This document shows, in pieces, positions 7,189-15,257 of a DNA stretch of 20,871 nt. A program made the position numbers and the translations under genes. Under the pieces are notes generated by a model. It was given only the letters and a program-made list of their open reading frames with translations. It had not been told where the DNA came from and made no database searches. This DNA comes from Mobilitalea sp. (GTDB lineage Bacteria > Bacillota_A > Clostridia > Lachnospirales > Lachnospiraceae): positions 1 through 20,871 of the forward strand of contig JARKQP010000833.1 of the NCBI GenBank assembly GCA_029974875.1, read 5' to 3'. Numbering within the stretch: the first letter of the stretch is position 1; each line of letters starts with the position of its first letter.

Positions 7189-8892
7189 CTATCCTACCGG
7201 ATAATATTGCATGCCAAAACCAATGAGCCCATAAATCTCCTTCAGGTTGAAAGCCAACAGTAAAATTATAAATGCGGCATACACCAAGTGTTTTAGCGTA
7301 GAATATTTTGAAAAAAGCTTCTCAAAAAGCAGAAATAGCAATGCATAAAATGCCCAATAAAAGTAGAGTGAATATAAGATCAGCCCATTTTCAGCCGTTC
7401 CCCAGCCAATGATACAAAGTATAAAAAACGAGAAGATAACCCAGCAAAAACATATCCTGGCAAATTTATTCTTATAATTTAAAGCAAAGCCCAAAATCAT
7501 TAAGAACAACAATATAACCCCTAAGTAGTTTAATTTTGTCACCGTATTCATTTGATAGGAAATAGCTGCAAAGTTTTCTTTGTCTACCCCGCCCGCCGGC
7601 CTGACGAAGCAGGCTGCAACAAAGTTTATGAATTGGAGCAGCCTATCCAAAAAGGAAACCTTTACCCCGGTGAACTGCATTAGTGATTTAATTGCCGAAA
7701 CAATTTGACAATACAGAGGCATTTTGCCGGCTATTATAATTACTGCCAATAATTTGGCTCCTATACGGACATTGTCCTTTACCCATTCCTTCCAGGGCTT
7801 CTTTTGGTACAACGTTGGAATAGCAACACAGCTTGTTACTAAGGAACCTGCCGCTGCAATGTAATAAAACTCCAAATCCTCCTTATGTGACAAATAGGAA
7901 TAAAGCATAAGCACCAGCCAAAAGGTTGAAAATATATATTGCTCCATCGCAAGTGTAAAGAGCAGCGTTGGATATAATGCTGTTATAGCAATCAGAAGTA
8001 TCGCTTTAACAGAGCCCCTGGTCTGAAGCATACGTGCTATCATAATATTGGTACTTAATAAAATGAGTATTTGTATTATACAAATTATGAGTACATAGGC
8101 ATTTGGAATAAAAAATGCTATTTTTGAGACCAGCATCGCTGCTGCTCCAAAAGGCAATGCAAATACCCCAAATAAGGGTTGGTTGGTATCATTAAGTATG
8201 GATCCAATATTAATATAGGGATTTGTCATAACCATCGGTGTCGAATCAGTAGTATAAATCACATCATAAGGGGCTATTTCCCGCCCATTATAAGGTACAT
8301 AAAAAGCATTCGTCAGGCCGAAAATAACGAATACTGCCACCGCCATCAAAGCTCCTGCAATGACCAGATAGTACTTCTCCACCCTATCCATCGTTGTTAT
8401 AAAATCGGTCAATATTATGTAAGCGCGCTGTACCAGCCAATACATAAAAACAATGATAGCCGGTACCGCAGCACATCCTATGGCAATTACCACCCCTTTA
8501 TCTATCATTTCGTAGTACTTGGAAGGGAGCTGCCTGAACAAAAATATATCAGTAATCTTCTTGCTACTATAGAGTGCGTTAACAAATTGCTGCATAGAAA
8601 CAAGCGTTAAAGCAACCGATATCAGCATTTGCGGTTTATTTATATTATGCAGGAGGATTTTATCCAAGATCCCAGCCCGGAAAATTAGCCACCACAAAAT
8701 TACAGAGGAGCAAAGAACTCCGACCGCCGCATATTTCCAGCTCCAGACCGTTGAAAACAATGCTGTCATGCTTGAAGCAGAAACTAAAAATAATAGCTTA
8801 AAAAACAAAGATGTACTTAAAGAATTTTCATTACTATTTATAAAAAATATCCTCCTCCCCTTCATATTATCTTTATAAGAATTGTCTACCAT
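7189..8892 (-). CDS. Polytopic membrane protein, possible GT-C-type glycosyltransferase
   Basis: I do not recognise this 567-residue protein by sequence. It has roughly a dozen hydrophobic segments, and a conspicuous polar region after about residue 196 with E205, D210 and D216 (context YDVIYTTDSTP) and then NPYINIG. An acidic cluster in a large outward loop near the N-terminal third is how GT-C transferases that use polyprenyl-phosphate sugars are built. Its position directly upstream of the UbiA and HAD-GtrA genes supports a job in transferring the lipid-linked pentose outside the cell, but this is inference. The second of two tandem ATGs (8892) is chosen because AGGAGG (8898-8903) gives 5-nt spacing; the first would give 2 nt. 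It could instead be a polymerase-like or accessory membrane protein. Confidence 0.7.
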   Translation of the reverse strand: MVDNSYKDNMKGRRIFFINSNENSLSTSLFFKLLFLVSASSMTALFSTVWSWKYAAVGVLCSSVILWWLIFRAGILDKILLHNINKPQMLISVALTLVSMQQFVNALYSSKKITDIFLFRQLPSKYYEMIDKGVVIAIGCAAVPAIIVFMYWLVQRAYIILTDFITTMDRVEKYYLVIAGALMAVAVFVIFGLTNAFYVPYNGREIAPYDVIYTTDSTPMVMTNPYINIGSILNDTNQPLFGVFALPFGAAAMLVSKIAFFIPNAYVLIICIIQILILLSTNIMIARMLQTRGSVKAILLIAITALYPTLLFTLAMEQYIFSTFWLVLMLYSYLSHKEDLEFYYIAAAGSLVTSCVAIPTLYQKKPWKEWVKDNVRIGAKLLAVIIIAGKMPLYCQIVSAIKSLMQFTGVKVSFLDRLLQFINFVAACFVRPAGGVDKENFAAISYQMNTVTKLNYLGVILLFLMILGFALNYKNKFARICFCWVIFSFFILCIIGWGTAENGLILYSLYFYWAFYALLFLLFEKLFSKYSTLKHLVYAAFIILLLAFNLKEIYGLIGFGMQYYPVG

Positions 8893-8939
8893 CATGGCCT
8901 CCTATTAAAATTATTAGCTCCACCGGAACATTGATTTCC

Positions 8940-8963
8940 TCTGTTTCCATCTTGTGAAACAGA
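8940..8963 (-). other. Intercistronic hairpin after the GH16 gene
   Basis: TCTGTTTC (8940-8947) and GAAACAGA (8956-8963) form a perfect 8-bp stem with an 8-nt loop, starting 17 nt after the GH16 stop. No T-run follows, so it is not a standard terminator. It may be an RNA processing or stabilising hairpin, or a weak partial stop, inside the long operon. Confidence 0.45.
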
Positions 8964-8980
8964 AGAAGCCGGTACATCCT

Positions 8981-10306
8981 TTACTCGCATACCACCTTAC
9001 AGGTGGTCCTTAATCCATTGTAGGTGGTTGCAGTAATAAAACAGGTTCCTGTTTTTTTCATGTGCACAAACCCACCATAGACAGCTGCCACCTTAGGATC
9101 GGATGATTTCCAGACCACCGTTCTATTCTGCGCCTTCCAAGGGGATAATTTTAAGCCGATTTTTTTCACGTCACCAGCTTTACCGTAAAGTACGGCCTTC
9201 CCAAGGGAAATGGACTGGAGCTCTGTTGCGGGATCTCCCTTTAATGTCGTAACCCTTACGTAATCAACTACCATTTCCATTTCCGTGGTCCCTTGGTCCG
9301 GGGTGCCACCCGCCGCCCCTACAGCCAGATTCAGCAGAAGATAAAAGGGGTTCCTTAAGCCCTTGTCTTTTATTTCATAGGAATAATACAGGTTGTCATC
9401 ACAATAAAAATCCATTTTATGGTCGCTTTTCTCAATTGCATAGGTATGGAATTGTGTTATATCTATTTTTTGTGAGTTCTCAAAATAATGGCTTAAGGCT
9501 GCTGCATCAGAGGTTTCCTGAAAGAAGACACCACCCTGTATCTCCAGCCCCTTTCCAAAGGATTCCATAATGTCTATTTCTCTTGCATCCAGCCAGGAAT
9601 CACCTAACTCCAGCTGCTTATTATAATCTATCTCGTAATTGGCTCCTAACAGCCAAAATGCGGGAAAGGCTCCATTCTTTTTTGGTAATTTTATTCTGGC
9701 CTCAATCCTTGCATTCCCGGCTTCAAATTTATTATTAGTCAAAAGGCAGGCTGATGCCCATTGCCCCTGGTCATCCTTAGTTGCCCTGATCACCAGCGTT
9801 CCATCCCGTATAAATGCATTTTTAGGGCTGTCACCATATTCCTGTAATTCAAAATTACGCACATACCCATATTCAAAGTCCCATTTTGTCCTATTTATGG
9901 ACGATATATTAAACTCATCCTCCCATACTACGCCTGGTTCCTGCTCTGCTACATTAACATCACAGCTTAATACAAAGCTCTGCCGGTTCCCGGCCGTAAC
10001 CTTACAGGTCGCAGTTGCCTTTCCCTGTCCCACTGCAGTTACTACTCCATATGGGCTGGAAACCCGGATAACCTCCTCATTTGAAGAAACCCATTTATAC
10101 TTTGAATTTGCCAGCTTTCTCTCTATGTTGATATCAAACTGCTCCCCAACCTTCAGGTCAATATTTGTTTCGCTTAGACCCGGGCCGTCCAGACCGGCTG
10201 CCATAGCCTCCCCAGCTGCATTACCTGATACATATCCGCCCTTAAGACAGATCAGGAAAAAAGCAAAGCATGCCAGTAAAAAATATTCAAATAAATTTTT
10301 TTTCAT
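8981..10306 (-). CDS. Secreted GH16 glycanase flanked by bacterial Ig-like (Big_2) domains
   Basis: This 441-residue protein has an N-terminal signal-like helix (residues 3-28) and no sortase signal. A Big_2-like domain follows (about 45-120, with VSSNEEVIRVSSPYGVVTAVG), then a GH16 catalytic domain (about 125-355), and a second Big_2-like domain (about 363-441, with WKSSDPKVAAV). The catalytic motif ExDxxE is intact as EIDIME: nucleophile E243, D245, acid/base E248. GH16 enzymes cleave beta-1,3 or beta-1,4 glucans or galactans. One usual aromatic near HTYAIE is lysine (K293), a small divergence. Lying inside the operon between Wzx and the membrane protein, it probably trims or releases the polymer made here rather than digesting food glucan; that is inference. 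AAGGGA lies 8 nt before the ATG. Confidence 0.88.
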   Translation of the reverse strand: MKKNLFEYFLLACFAFFLICLKGGYVSGNAAGEAMAAGLDGPGLSETNIDLKVGEQFDINIERKLANSKYKWVSSNEEVIRVSSPYGVVTAVGQGKATATCKVTAGNRQSFVLSCDVNVAEQEPGVVWEDEFNISSINRTKWDFEYGYVRNFELQEYGDSPKNAFIRDGTLVIRATKDDQGQWASACLLTNNKFEAGNARIEARIKLPKKNGAFPAFWLLGANYEIDYNKQLELGDSWLDAREIDIMESFGKGLEIQGGVFFQETSDAAALSHYFENSQKIDITQFHTYAIEKSDHKMDFYCDDNLYYSYEIKDKGLRNPFYLLLNLAVGAAGGTPDQGTTEMEMVVDYVRVTTLKGDPATELQSISLGKAVLYGKAGDVKKIGLKLSPWKAQNRTVVWKSSDPKVAAVYGGFVHMKKTGTCFITATTYNGLRTTCKVVCE

Positions 10307-10367
10307 TTTCCAGTCCCTTTCCGTAATATATTATCAGAAGTTGCTTTCTAGCACGGCACGAAAAAGA

Positions 10368-11915
10368 TCAGTGCCACCCGTTTAATCTTGGTAAGCTCTT
10401 TTTTAGGGTTATTCTAGTAAACAGATTTATGATGTATTGGAATTCCTCCGTCCTCCGGTAAACGGCGTACATAAATAAATTAGGCAATACCAGGCAGGCC
10501 AATCCCCTCATGATAAATGAGGCTACCGTAATCTCTACAGGAACAAATAACCTTATGAATAAGGATAGGACCAGTACATTTCCAAGCAATACCAATGCAT
10601 ATTTTATATAGGAAATAAAGTATTCCCTCACATCTGATTGAAAAACATGCCTGTATACAACGATAGGCTTATATACCGCCGGCAGTATGCTGCTTAGAAA
10701 GGTGCCCAGGTACACTCCAAATACCCCCAGATATTTAACTGCAATAATGGAACTCACTAAATTTATCAGGGACTCTATCATGGGTACATACTTATCCTGG
10801 CGGTAGGCACCGGCTGCTGATTTGATATTATCTACCGGCAGTCTCCTTCCCAGTATATAGAAATTGATCAGCACCATTCCAACCGTCCTCTGGTCTAAAA
10901 CCATTGATTTTCCAAGCCATAGGGTAATAAAGGGATTGAGCAGAAAATAAAAACACAGGGCTGACCAGCTGTATACCCAAAATGCAAGAAAATCATATTT
11001 ATGGAATATGGATTTTTGCTTCTCATTATTTTCCACCGCAATAATATTTCCAAGGCTTGCATTAGCCGCATTAATGGCATTGGACATAAATCTATTAACG
11101 GTATTGATCAGCAGCGTATAATTTGATATTACTCCGACCATTGTGATATTAATAAAAGAGGAAATAATAATACTATCTGTCTGAAAAATACATAAATCAC
11201 CGATTTTATGCAGCATCAAGGCTTTAATATTTTTCATCAGGCCGGCTTTGTCTTTTTTGGACAGCCTGGCAATTTGTTTATCCAGTAAATATGGATAGGC
11301 TTTGTTTATGTACCGGTTAATATAGATATTCTGTAGGATACCGATCCCCACCGATATCAGCAGGTAAATGAGATATCTTTTGAATAATAGGAGCATCAGC
11401 ATCTGTAAAATAGCTGTACAGGCGTTGACAGTCATATCGATCATCGTCAGCCTGTAGGCTTTCTGGTCTGCTGCCAGCAAGGTCCGCTTATAGCTAAACA
11501 GGTAAGAATAGGAGGCGTTGAAAAGAAATATCAGGTAAATTAAATAGAGATTTTTGATGCCATCCCCATCCTTTACAATATAGGGTAAAAACAGCATAAC
11601 CCCCAGCCCGATGACTGTCACGATACCGCCGATATACTGGTATGCCCGTTTATAAAAATGCATCAGGGATTTTATTCTTTCTATATCATTTTCAGCAATT
11701 GGTTTGTATAGGCTATAGTTTATGGCAACACCAATGCCGAGCTCGCTCAAGGACAGCATTGCGATGACATTGACAAAAAGGCTGTTTAGTCCGAGGTACT
11801 TAATATCCAGAGAACCTAAAAAGATAGTTCTGGAAGCAAACCCCAAAACAGCGGATACAACGGAACTTATTGTTGCCCAAAAAAAGTTCTTGGCGGTAAA
11901 TTCTATCCTGCGCAT
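10368..11915 (-). CDS. wzx: Wzx-type repeat-unit flippase (PST/MOP superfamily)
   Basis: This 515-residue protein has about 12-14 membrane segments. The N-terminus (FFWATISSVVSAVLGFASRT, then LGLNSLFVNVIAMLSLSELG) is typical of Firmicute capsule and exopolysaccharide flippases, which carry undecaprenyl-diphosphate-linked repeat units to the outer face. It belongs to the same broad superfamily as the SpoVB-like protein at 265-1839 but to a clearly different branch. Six glycosyltransferases and a Wzy polymerase in the same operon support the Wzx/Wzy route. AAAGGAG (11923-11929) lies 7 nt before ATG 11915, at the edge of a purine-rich repeat. Downstream, 61 nt separate it from the GH16 gene. Confidence 0.88.
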   Translation of the reverse strand: MRRIEFTAKNFFWATISSVVSAVLGFASRTIFLGSLDIKYLGLNSLFVNVIAMLSLSELGIGVAINYSLYKPIAENDIERIKSLMHFYKRAYQYIGGIVTVIGLGVMLFLPYIVKDGDGIKNLYLIYLIFLFNASYSYLFSYKRTLLAADQKAYRLTMIDMTVNACTAILQMLMLLLFKRYLIYLLISVGIGILQNIYINRYINKAYPYLLDKQIARLSKKDKAGLMKNIKALMLHKIGDLCIFQTDSIIISSFINITMVGVISNYTLLINTVNRFMSNAINAANASLGNIIAVENNEKQKSIFHKYDFLAFWVYSWSALCFYFLLNPFITLWLGKSMVLDQRTVGMVLINFYILGRRLPVDNIKSAAGAYRQDKYVPMIESLINLVSSIIAVKYLGVFGVYLGTFLSSILPAVYKPIVVYRHVFQSDVREYFISYIKYALVLLGNVLVLSLFIRLFVPVEITVASFIMRGLACLVLPNLFMYAVYRRTEEFQYIINLFTRITLKKSLPRLNGWH

Positions 11916-11920
11916 TCCTC

Positions 11921-11974
11921 TACTCCTTTAGCTCCTTCTTTAACTTCCTTCTTTAGCTCTTTCTTTAACTCCTC
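11921..11974 (-). repeat. Purine-rich imperfect tandem repeat with several Shine-Dalgarno-like cores
   Basis: On the minus strand about four imperfect 12-13-nt units of the form GGAGTTAAAGAA / GAGCTAAAGAAG fill the gap between the upstream glycosyltransferase and wzx. The last unit supplies the wzx ribosome site; the earlier units repeat similar AGGAG or AAGGA cores without a start codon at proper distance. It may act as a ribosome standby site or may be slippage-prone DNA. Confidence 0.6.
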
Positions 11975-11988
11975 TTGTGGCCTGGCTT

Positions 11989-12984
11989 TCAATCAGACGA
12001 ATAGCTTTCTCCAAATTCCTTCAGCTTAACATACAGCCTAAGCAACAAATCTGTCCTGAAGCGCTGGCTTGTCCTGATTAAAGCTTTTTCCTTACTAAAG
12101 CTCCCCCAGCCTATGTCCTGAAACATTTGCAGGGTCTCCCTGACCTTGCTCTTTTTCATACCCTTAGGAAGGTCTGCTGCCAGATAATGCTTACAGGTAT
12201 AAATGATTTGCATGTAGATTGCCCTGCAAAATTCCGGATTCAAAGCGCTGTCCAGCTCCTTAAAATATCTGATTTCACTGAGGATTAATTTCCTCTGGAT
12301 AGAATTAAAATCACTATAATACCTGTGCATTAACGAATCCTGATTGTCGCTCCTGTAATTATACAGGGGGTATTGATGAATATATATTTCCTGCACGGCT
12401 TCGGCATAGCTCAGATTAAAGAGTAAATCCTCCCCCATGGTCAGGCCCGTTTCAAAAAAAATGCCGTGTTTATCAAGGATTTCTTTCTTATACAGCTTAT
12501 TAAATATGGAATTATAGTACATGTGCTTTCTATATATGTCATAGTCTTTAAATAATTCCTTAGGCGAGTATAGTCCCTTTAAAAAGCTTACCGTCCTTTT
12601 TTTTTCCCCATGGACCGTATAGTAATTGTAAATGACATAATCATATTCCTTTCCGGCAATAATGCGGCGGATGCTTTCCAGCGCAATAGGCTCGAGATAA
12701 TCATCACTGTCAATAAACATGATATATTTCCCTTTGGCATTGGCCATACCGGCATTCCGGGCGGAGGATACTCCCCCATTTTCTTTATGGACCAGGGTGA
12801 TATGGCCATATTGCTGCGCATACCTTTCACATATATCCCTGCTCCCATCTTCCGATCCATCATCAACAAGAATAATTTCATATCCTTCCTGGTCCTGTCC
12901 CGTAATGCTTGTAATACATTGTTCAATATACCTTCCCGAATTATATACGGGTATGATGATACTAATCATTTTTTTGCATTCCAT
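11989..12984 (-). CDS. GT2-family glycosyltransferase (GT-A fold)
   Basis: This 331-residue inverting glycosyltransferase is cytoplasmic or membrane-associated and predicted to add one sugar from a nucleotide-sugar donor to the lipid-linked repeat unit. Seen: the N-terminal IIPVYNSGRYIEQC, the nucleotide-binding VDDGSEDGS (about 40-48), NGGVSSARNAG, the metal-binding IDSDD (about 91-95), and GEDLLFNL in the acceptor half. The C-terminal 100 residues are basic and helical. Sugar specificity cannot be read. The start is uncertain: ATG 12984 has AAGGA at suitable spacing, while 12993 and 12969 are alternatives. All three overlap the end of the wzy gene, so translation is coupled. Confidence 0.88.
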   Translation of the reverse strand: MECKKMISIIIPVYNSGRYIEQCITSITGQDQEGYEIILVDDGSEDGSRDICERYAQQYGHITLVHKENGGVSSARNAGMANAKGKYIMFIDSDDYLEPIALESIRRIIAGKEYDYVIYNYYTVHGEKKRTVSFLKGLYSPKELFKDYDIYRKHMYYNSIFNKLYKKEILDKHGIFFETGLTMGEDLLFNLSYAEAVQEIYIHQYPLYNYRSDNQDSLMHRYYSDFNSIQRKLILSEIRYFKELDSALNPEFCRAIYMQIIYTCKHYLAADLPKGMKKSKVRETLQMFQDIGWGSFSKEKALIRTSQRFRTDLLLRLYVKLKEFGESYSSD

Positions 12985-14176
12985 AATGCCCATCCTTATC
13001 TCTTCTTATTAAGGTGTAAAATATAAACGGAACAGCCAATACAGAACAGGTATAGGTATACACCATATTAAACATGGCGTTGATACCCCATATCGCAATG
13101 AAAAAGAACAGTGCAAACCTTATAATGCTGCTCCTCTTCCCCACCTTATCCTTCCCTTTTGCCATCCCGGCTTTTATGAACAGATAAAATACATAGAGAT
13201 ATAAGAATAAGCCTGCCAGCCCATTGGTTAACAACAGGTTAATAAAATCATTATGTGCCCAGATCAGTCCATGCCCTGAGTAGTAATTGATATCATATAC
13301 ATAATTAATCCCCTTGCCCAAAAATTTATCTATGCTGCCCAGTTTTAAATAGGAATTCAAGTCAATTGCCCAAAAAATATTCCTTCCATTTGTTATGGCC
13401 GCCCAAAAATCCATGCTTGCCAGTGCCTGGGAATAGGTATATAAAAATTTACTTCCTGTGGGTGTCATAGGAATAAGCCAGCCTGCAAGCCCTACCATAA
13501 AAGCACCTGCAAGCAGAAAGTTTTTTTTATTTCGGATTTCAACAAAACACAGTGCCAATATATAAATAACTATGACCCCGATATAGGTTCTTGCACCACA
13601 TATAAAAAAGCCCGTTAATGGGATAACCAGCAGCAGTAAATATGTTGCCCGGTCCCTTTTTTTATATAAAATCCACCCCAGACAAAATGTGAGAAGGCAG
13701 GTGCTGGCAAACCGGTGCTCCCCATTGGAAAAGGACTGGAAGTACCGGCCTCCCCAGGTAGAAACATAGGAGCTCTCTACAAAAAAAGATATGAAAACCA
13801 ATATATTCCACACTATGACCGCGGCCTCAACCAGGAAAAGATTCTTTTCAAGCACCTCCATAATGGATGCATATTGGTTTTTGATATAAATGAAAAAAAC
13901 AACCCAAAATCCTAGATAGGTTACCATATTGGGATTATGGAAGTCTCCTTCCGTTATAATGAATGCATAAACGGAAAGCCCCACCGCAAGAATCACTAAA
14001 CCTAAGTCAATTGCTTCTATTTTGTCAATAAAGCAGCCAATCAATATGAGTAAAACCATCAAAAATACCACTGCTTTATTAATTAAGCCAAATACCGGCA
14101 GCCCCTGCAATATGGTTGTGATAGGAAAAAACAGCATACAGGCCAGCACTACTTTATTAAGTGATAATTTTAGCAA
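12962..14176 (-). CDS. wzy: Wzy-type polysaccharide polymerase (O-antigen ligase/polymerase family)
   Basis: This 404-residue protein has about 11-12 membrane segments and the hallmark large outward loop before the last helices, with GHGLIWAHNDFINLLLTNGL, as in O-antigen polymerase/ligase proteins. It is predicted to join repeat units on the outer face after Wzx export. In a Gram-positive cell a polymerase role is far more likely than a lipopolysaccharide ligase role. The start is TTG at 14176, well supported by GGGGAGG (14183-14189) with 6-nt spacing and no better ATG. The stop overlaps the start of the next glycosyltransferase. Confidence 0.87.
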   Translation of the reverse strand: MLKLSLNKVVLACMLFFPITTILQGLPVFGLINKAVVFLMVLLILIGCFIDKIEAIDLGLVILAVGLSVYAFIITEGDFHNPNMVTYLGFWVVFFIYIKNQYASIMEVLEKNLFLVEAAVIVWNILVFISFFVESSYVSTWGGRYFQSFSNGEHRFASTCLLTFCLGWILYKKRDRATYLLLLVIPLTGFFICGARTYIGVIVIYILALCFVEIRNKKNFLLAGAFMVGLAGWLIPMTPTGSKFLYTYSQALASMDFWAAITNGRNIFWAIDLNSYLKLGSIDKFLGKGINYVYDINYYSGHGLIWAHNDFINLLLTNGLAGLFLYLYVFYLFIKAGMAKGKDKVGKRSSIIRFALFFFIAIWGINAMFNMVYTYTCSVLAVPFIFYTLIRRDKDGHYGMQKND

Positions 14177-14218
14177 TTGTATCCTCCCCGATTACTGTCC
14201 AAAGCAAAATAGCTGCCC

Positions 14219-15229
14219 TTAATTATTCCGTCCGTCCAGCGGATGAAAGGAATTACCAAAGGGATATTTAAAGTATAATCTGAACAGCATAAATTTTACG
14301 TATCTTCTTCCCCAGTGGTAAATATGGCTCCTGTATTTTATAAGGGTATTCAATTTGAGCTTACGGTAATTCTGCATAATTTTTTCCCTTAAATCCCAGA
14401 TCAGGCTGCCGTGCCCCGGATAGTATCTTTTGACTAAAAAGTACATTCTGATCAATTCATTAAAATATTGCACAAGGGTATTTTCCAGTGCATGCTTCAT
14501 ATCCATAGCCTTCAGATAGTCCAGGCGGTCTTCGTAGGCCTCCAGCCTGTGCAGAGTTTTTAAACTAAAGCCTTCTCCCATGATGCTTTCAAAACGGTGA
14601 TAGTAGTAGTACAATGCTGCCGGTACTACCACGATTCTGTCGCAGCTTGCCAATATACGATGGATCGCAAATTCATCCTCGTGAATCTTTCCCTCAATAT
14701 AACGCAGCCCGTCAAACAATTCCCTATTATATAATTTATTCCATGCCATTACGATATAATAATAGCTGGGATCATACATCTTACACATCAGCTCCCCGGC
14801 ATCATATAGCCTGTAAGCCAGCTGCTCCGCAGCCAGGTTCCCCCTGTCCGGAGCCTGTCCATCCACCGGCATATAATTACATACTGCCAGCATGGAATCC
14901 GTTTTCTTCATATGATAGTATAGAATTTCATACATCTGCGGATGTATAAAATCATCGGAATCAACAAATCCGATATATTTGCCCTTTGCGATTTCAAGCC
15001 CGGAATTTCTTGCACCTGATAACCCCTTGTTTGATTGGTGAAGAACAATAATCCTATGATCCTTTCCTGACAGCTCATCGCAGATTTTAGGGCAGCGGTC
15101 AGGGGAACCGTCATCAACCAGAATAATCTCTATATTTTTGTAGGTTTGGTTCATGATACTCGCCACGCAACGCTCCAGCAGCTGTTCCACCTTATAAACC
15201 GGTACGATGATACTGATTAAGTCATCCAT
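14219..15229 (-). CDS. GT2-family glycosyltransferase (GT-A fold)
   Basis: This 336-residue GT2 enzyme has SIIVPVYKVEQLLERC at the N-terminus, VDDGSPDRC (38-46), NKGLSGARNSG, the metal-binding VDSDD (89-93), and an EDEF pair in the acceptor half (IHEDEFAIHRIL). It resembles EpsJ-like Gram-positive capsule transferases. It should add one residue of the repeat unit; donor and linkage are not readable. AAAGGA lies 9 nt before ATG 15229. A 42-nt gap separates it from wzy. Its C-terminal region is basic and aromatic-rich, consistent with membrane association. Confidence 0.88.
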   Translation of the reverse strand: MDDLISIIVPVYKVEQLLERCVASIMNQTYKNIEIILVDDGSPDRCPKICDELSGKDHRIIVLHQSNKGLSGARNSGLEIAKGKYIGFVDSDDFIHPQMYEILYYHMKKTDSMLAVCNYMPVDGQAPDRGNLAAEQLAYRLYDAGELMCKMYDPSYYYIVMAWNKLYNRELFDGLRYIEGKIHEDEFAIHRILASCDRIVVVPAALYYYYHRFESIMGEGFSLKTLHRLEAYEDRLDYLKAMDMKHALENTLVQYFNELIRMYFLVKRYYPGHGSLIWDLREKIMQNYRKLKLNTLIKYRSHIYHWGRRYVKFMLFRLYFKYPFGNSFHPLDGRNN

Positions 15230-15257
15230 TTGTTATATTCCTTTGCTTTAGCACTAA

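Noticed and set aside
10340..10375. GGCAC ... GTGCC hairpin at the wzx stop as a terminator
   Set aside because: The T-run is in the loop, not after the stem, and the following genes belong to the same operon.
9639..10385. Long antisense open frame over the GH16 gene
   Set aside because: It is the shadow of a gene with an intact GH16 active site; the translated product has no recognisable features.
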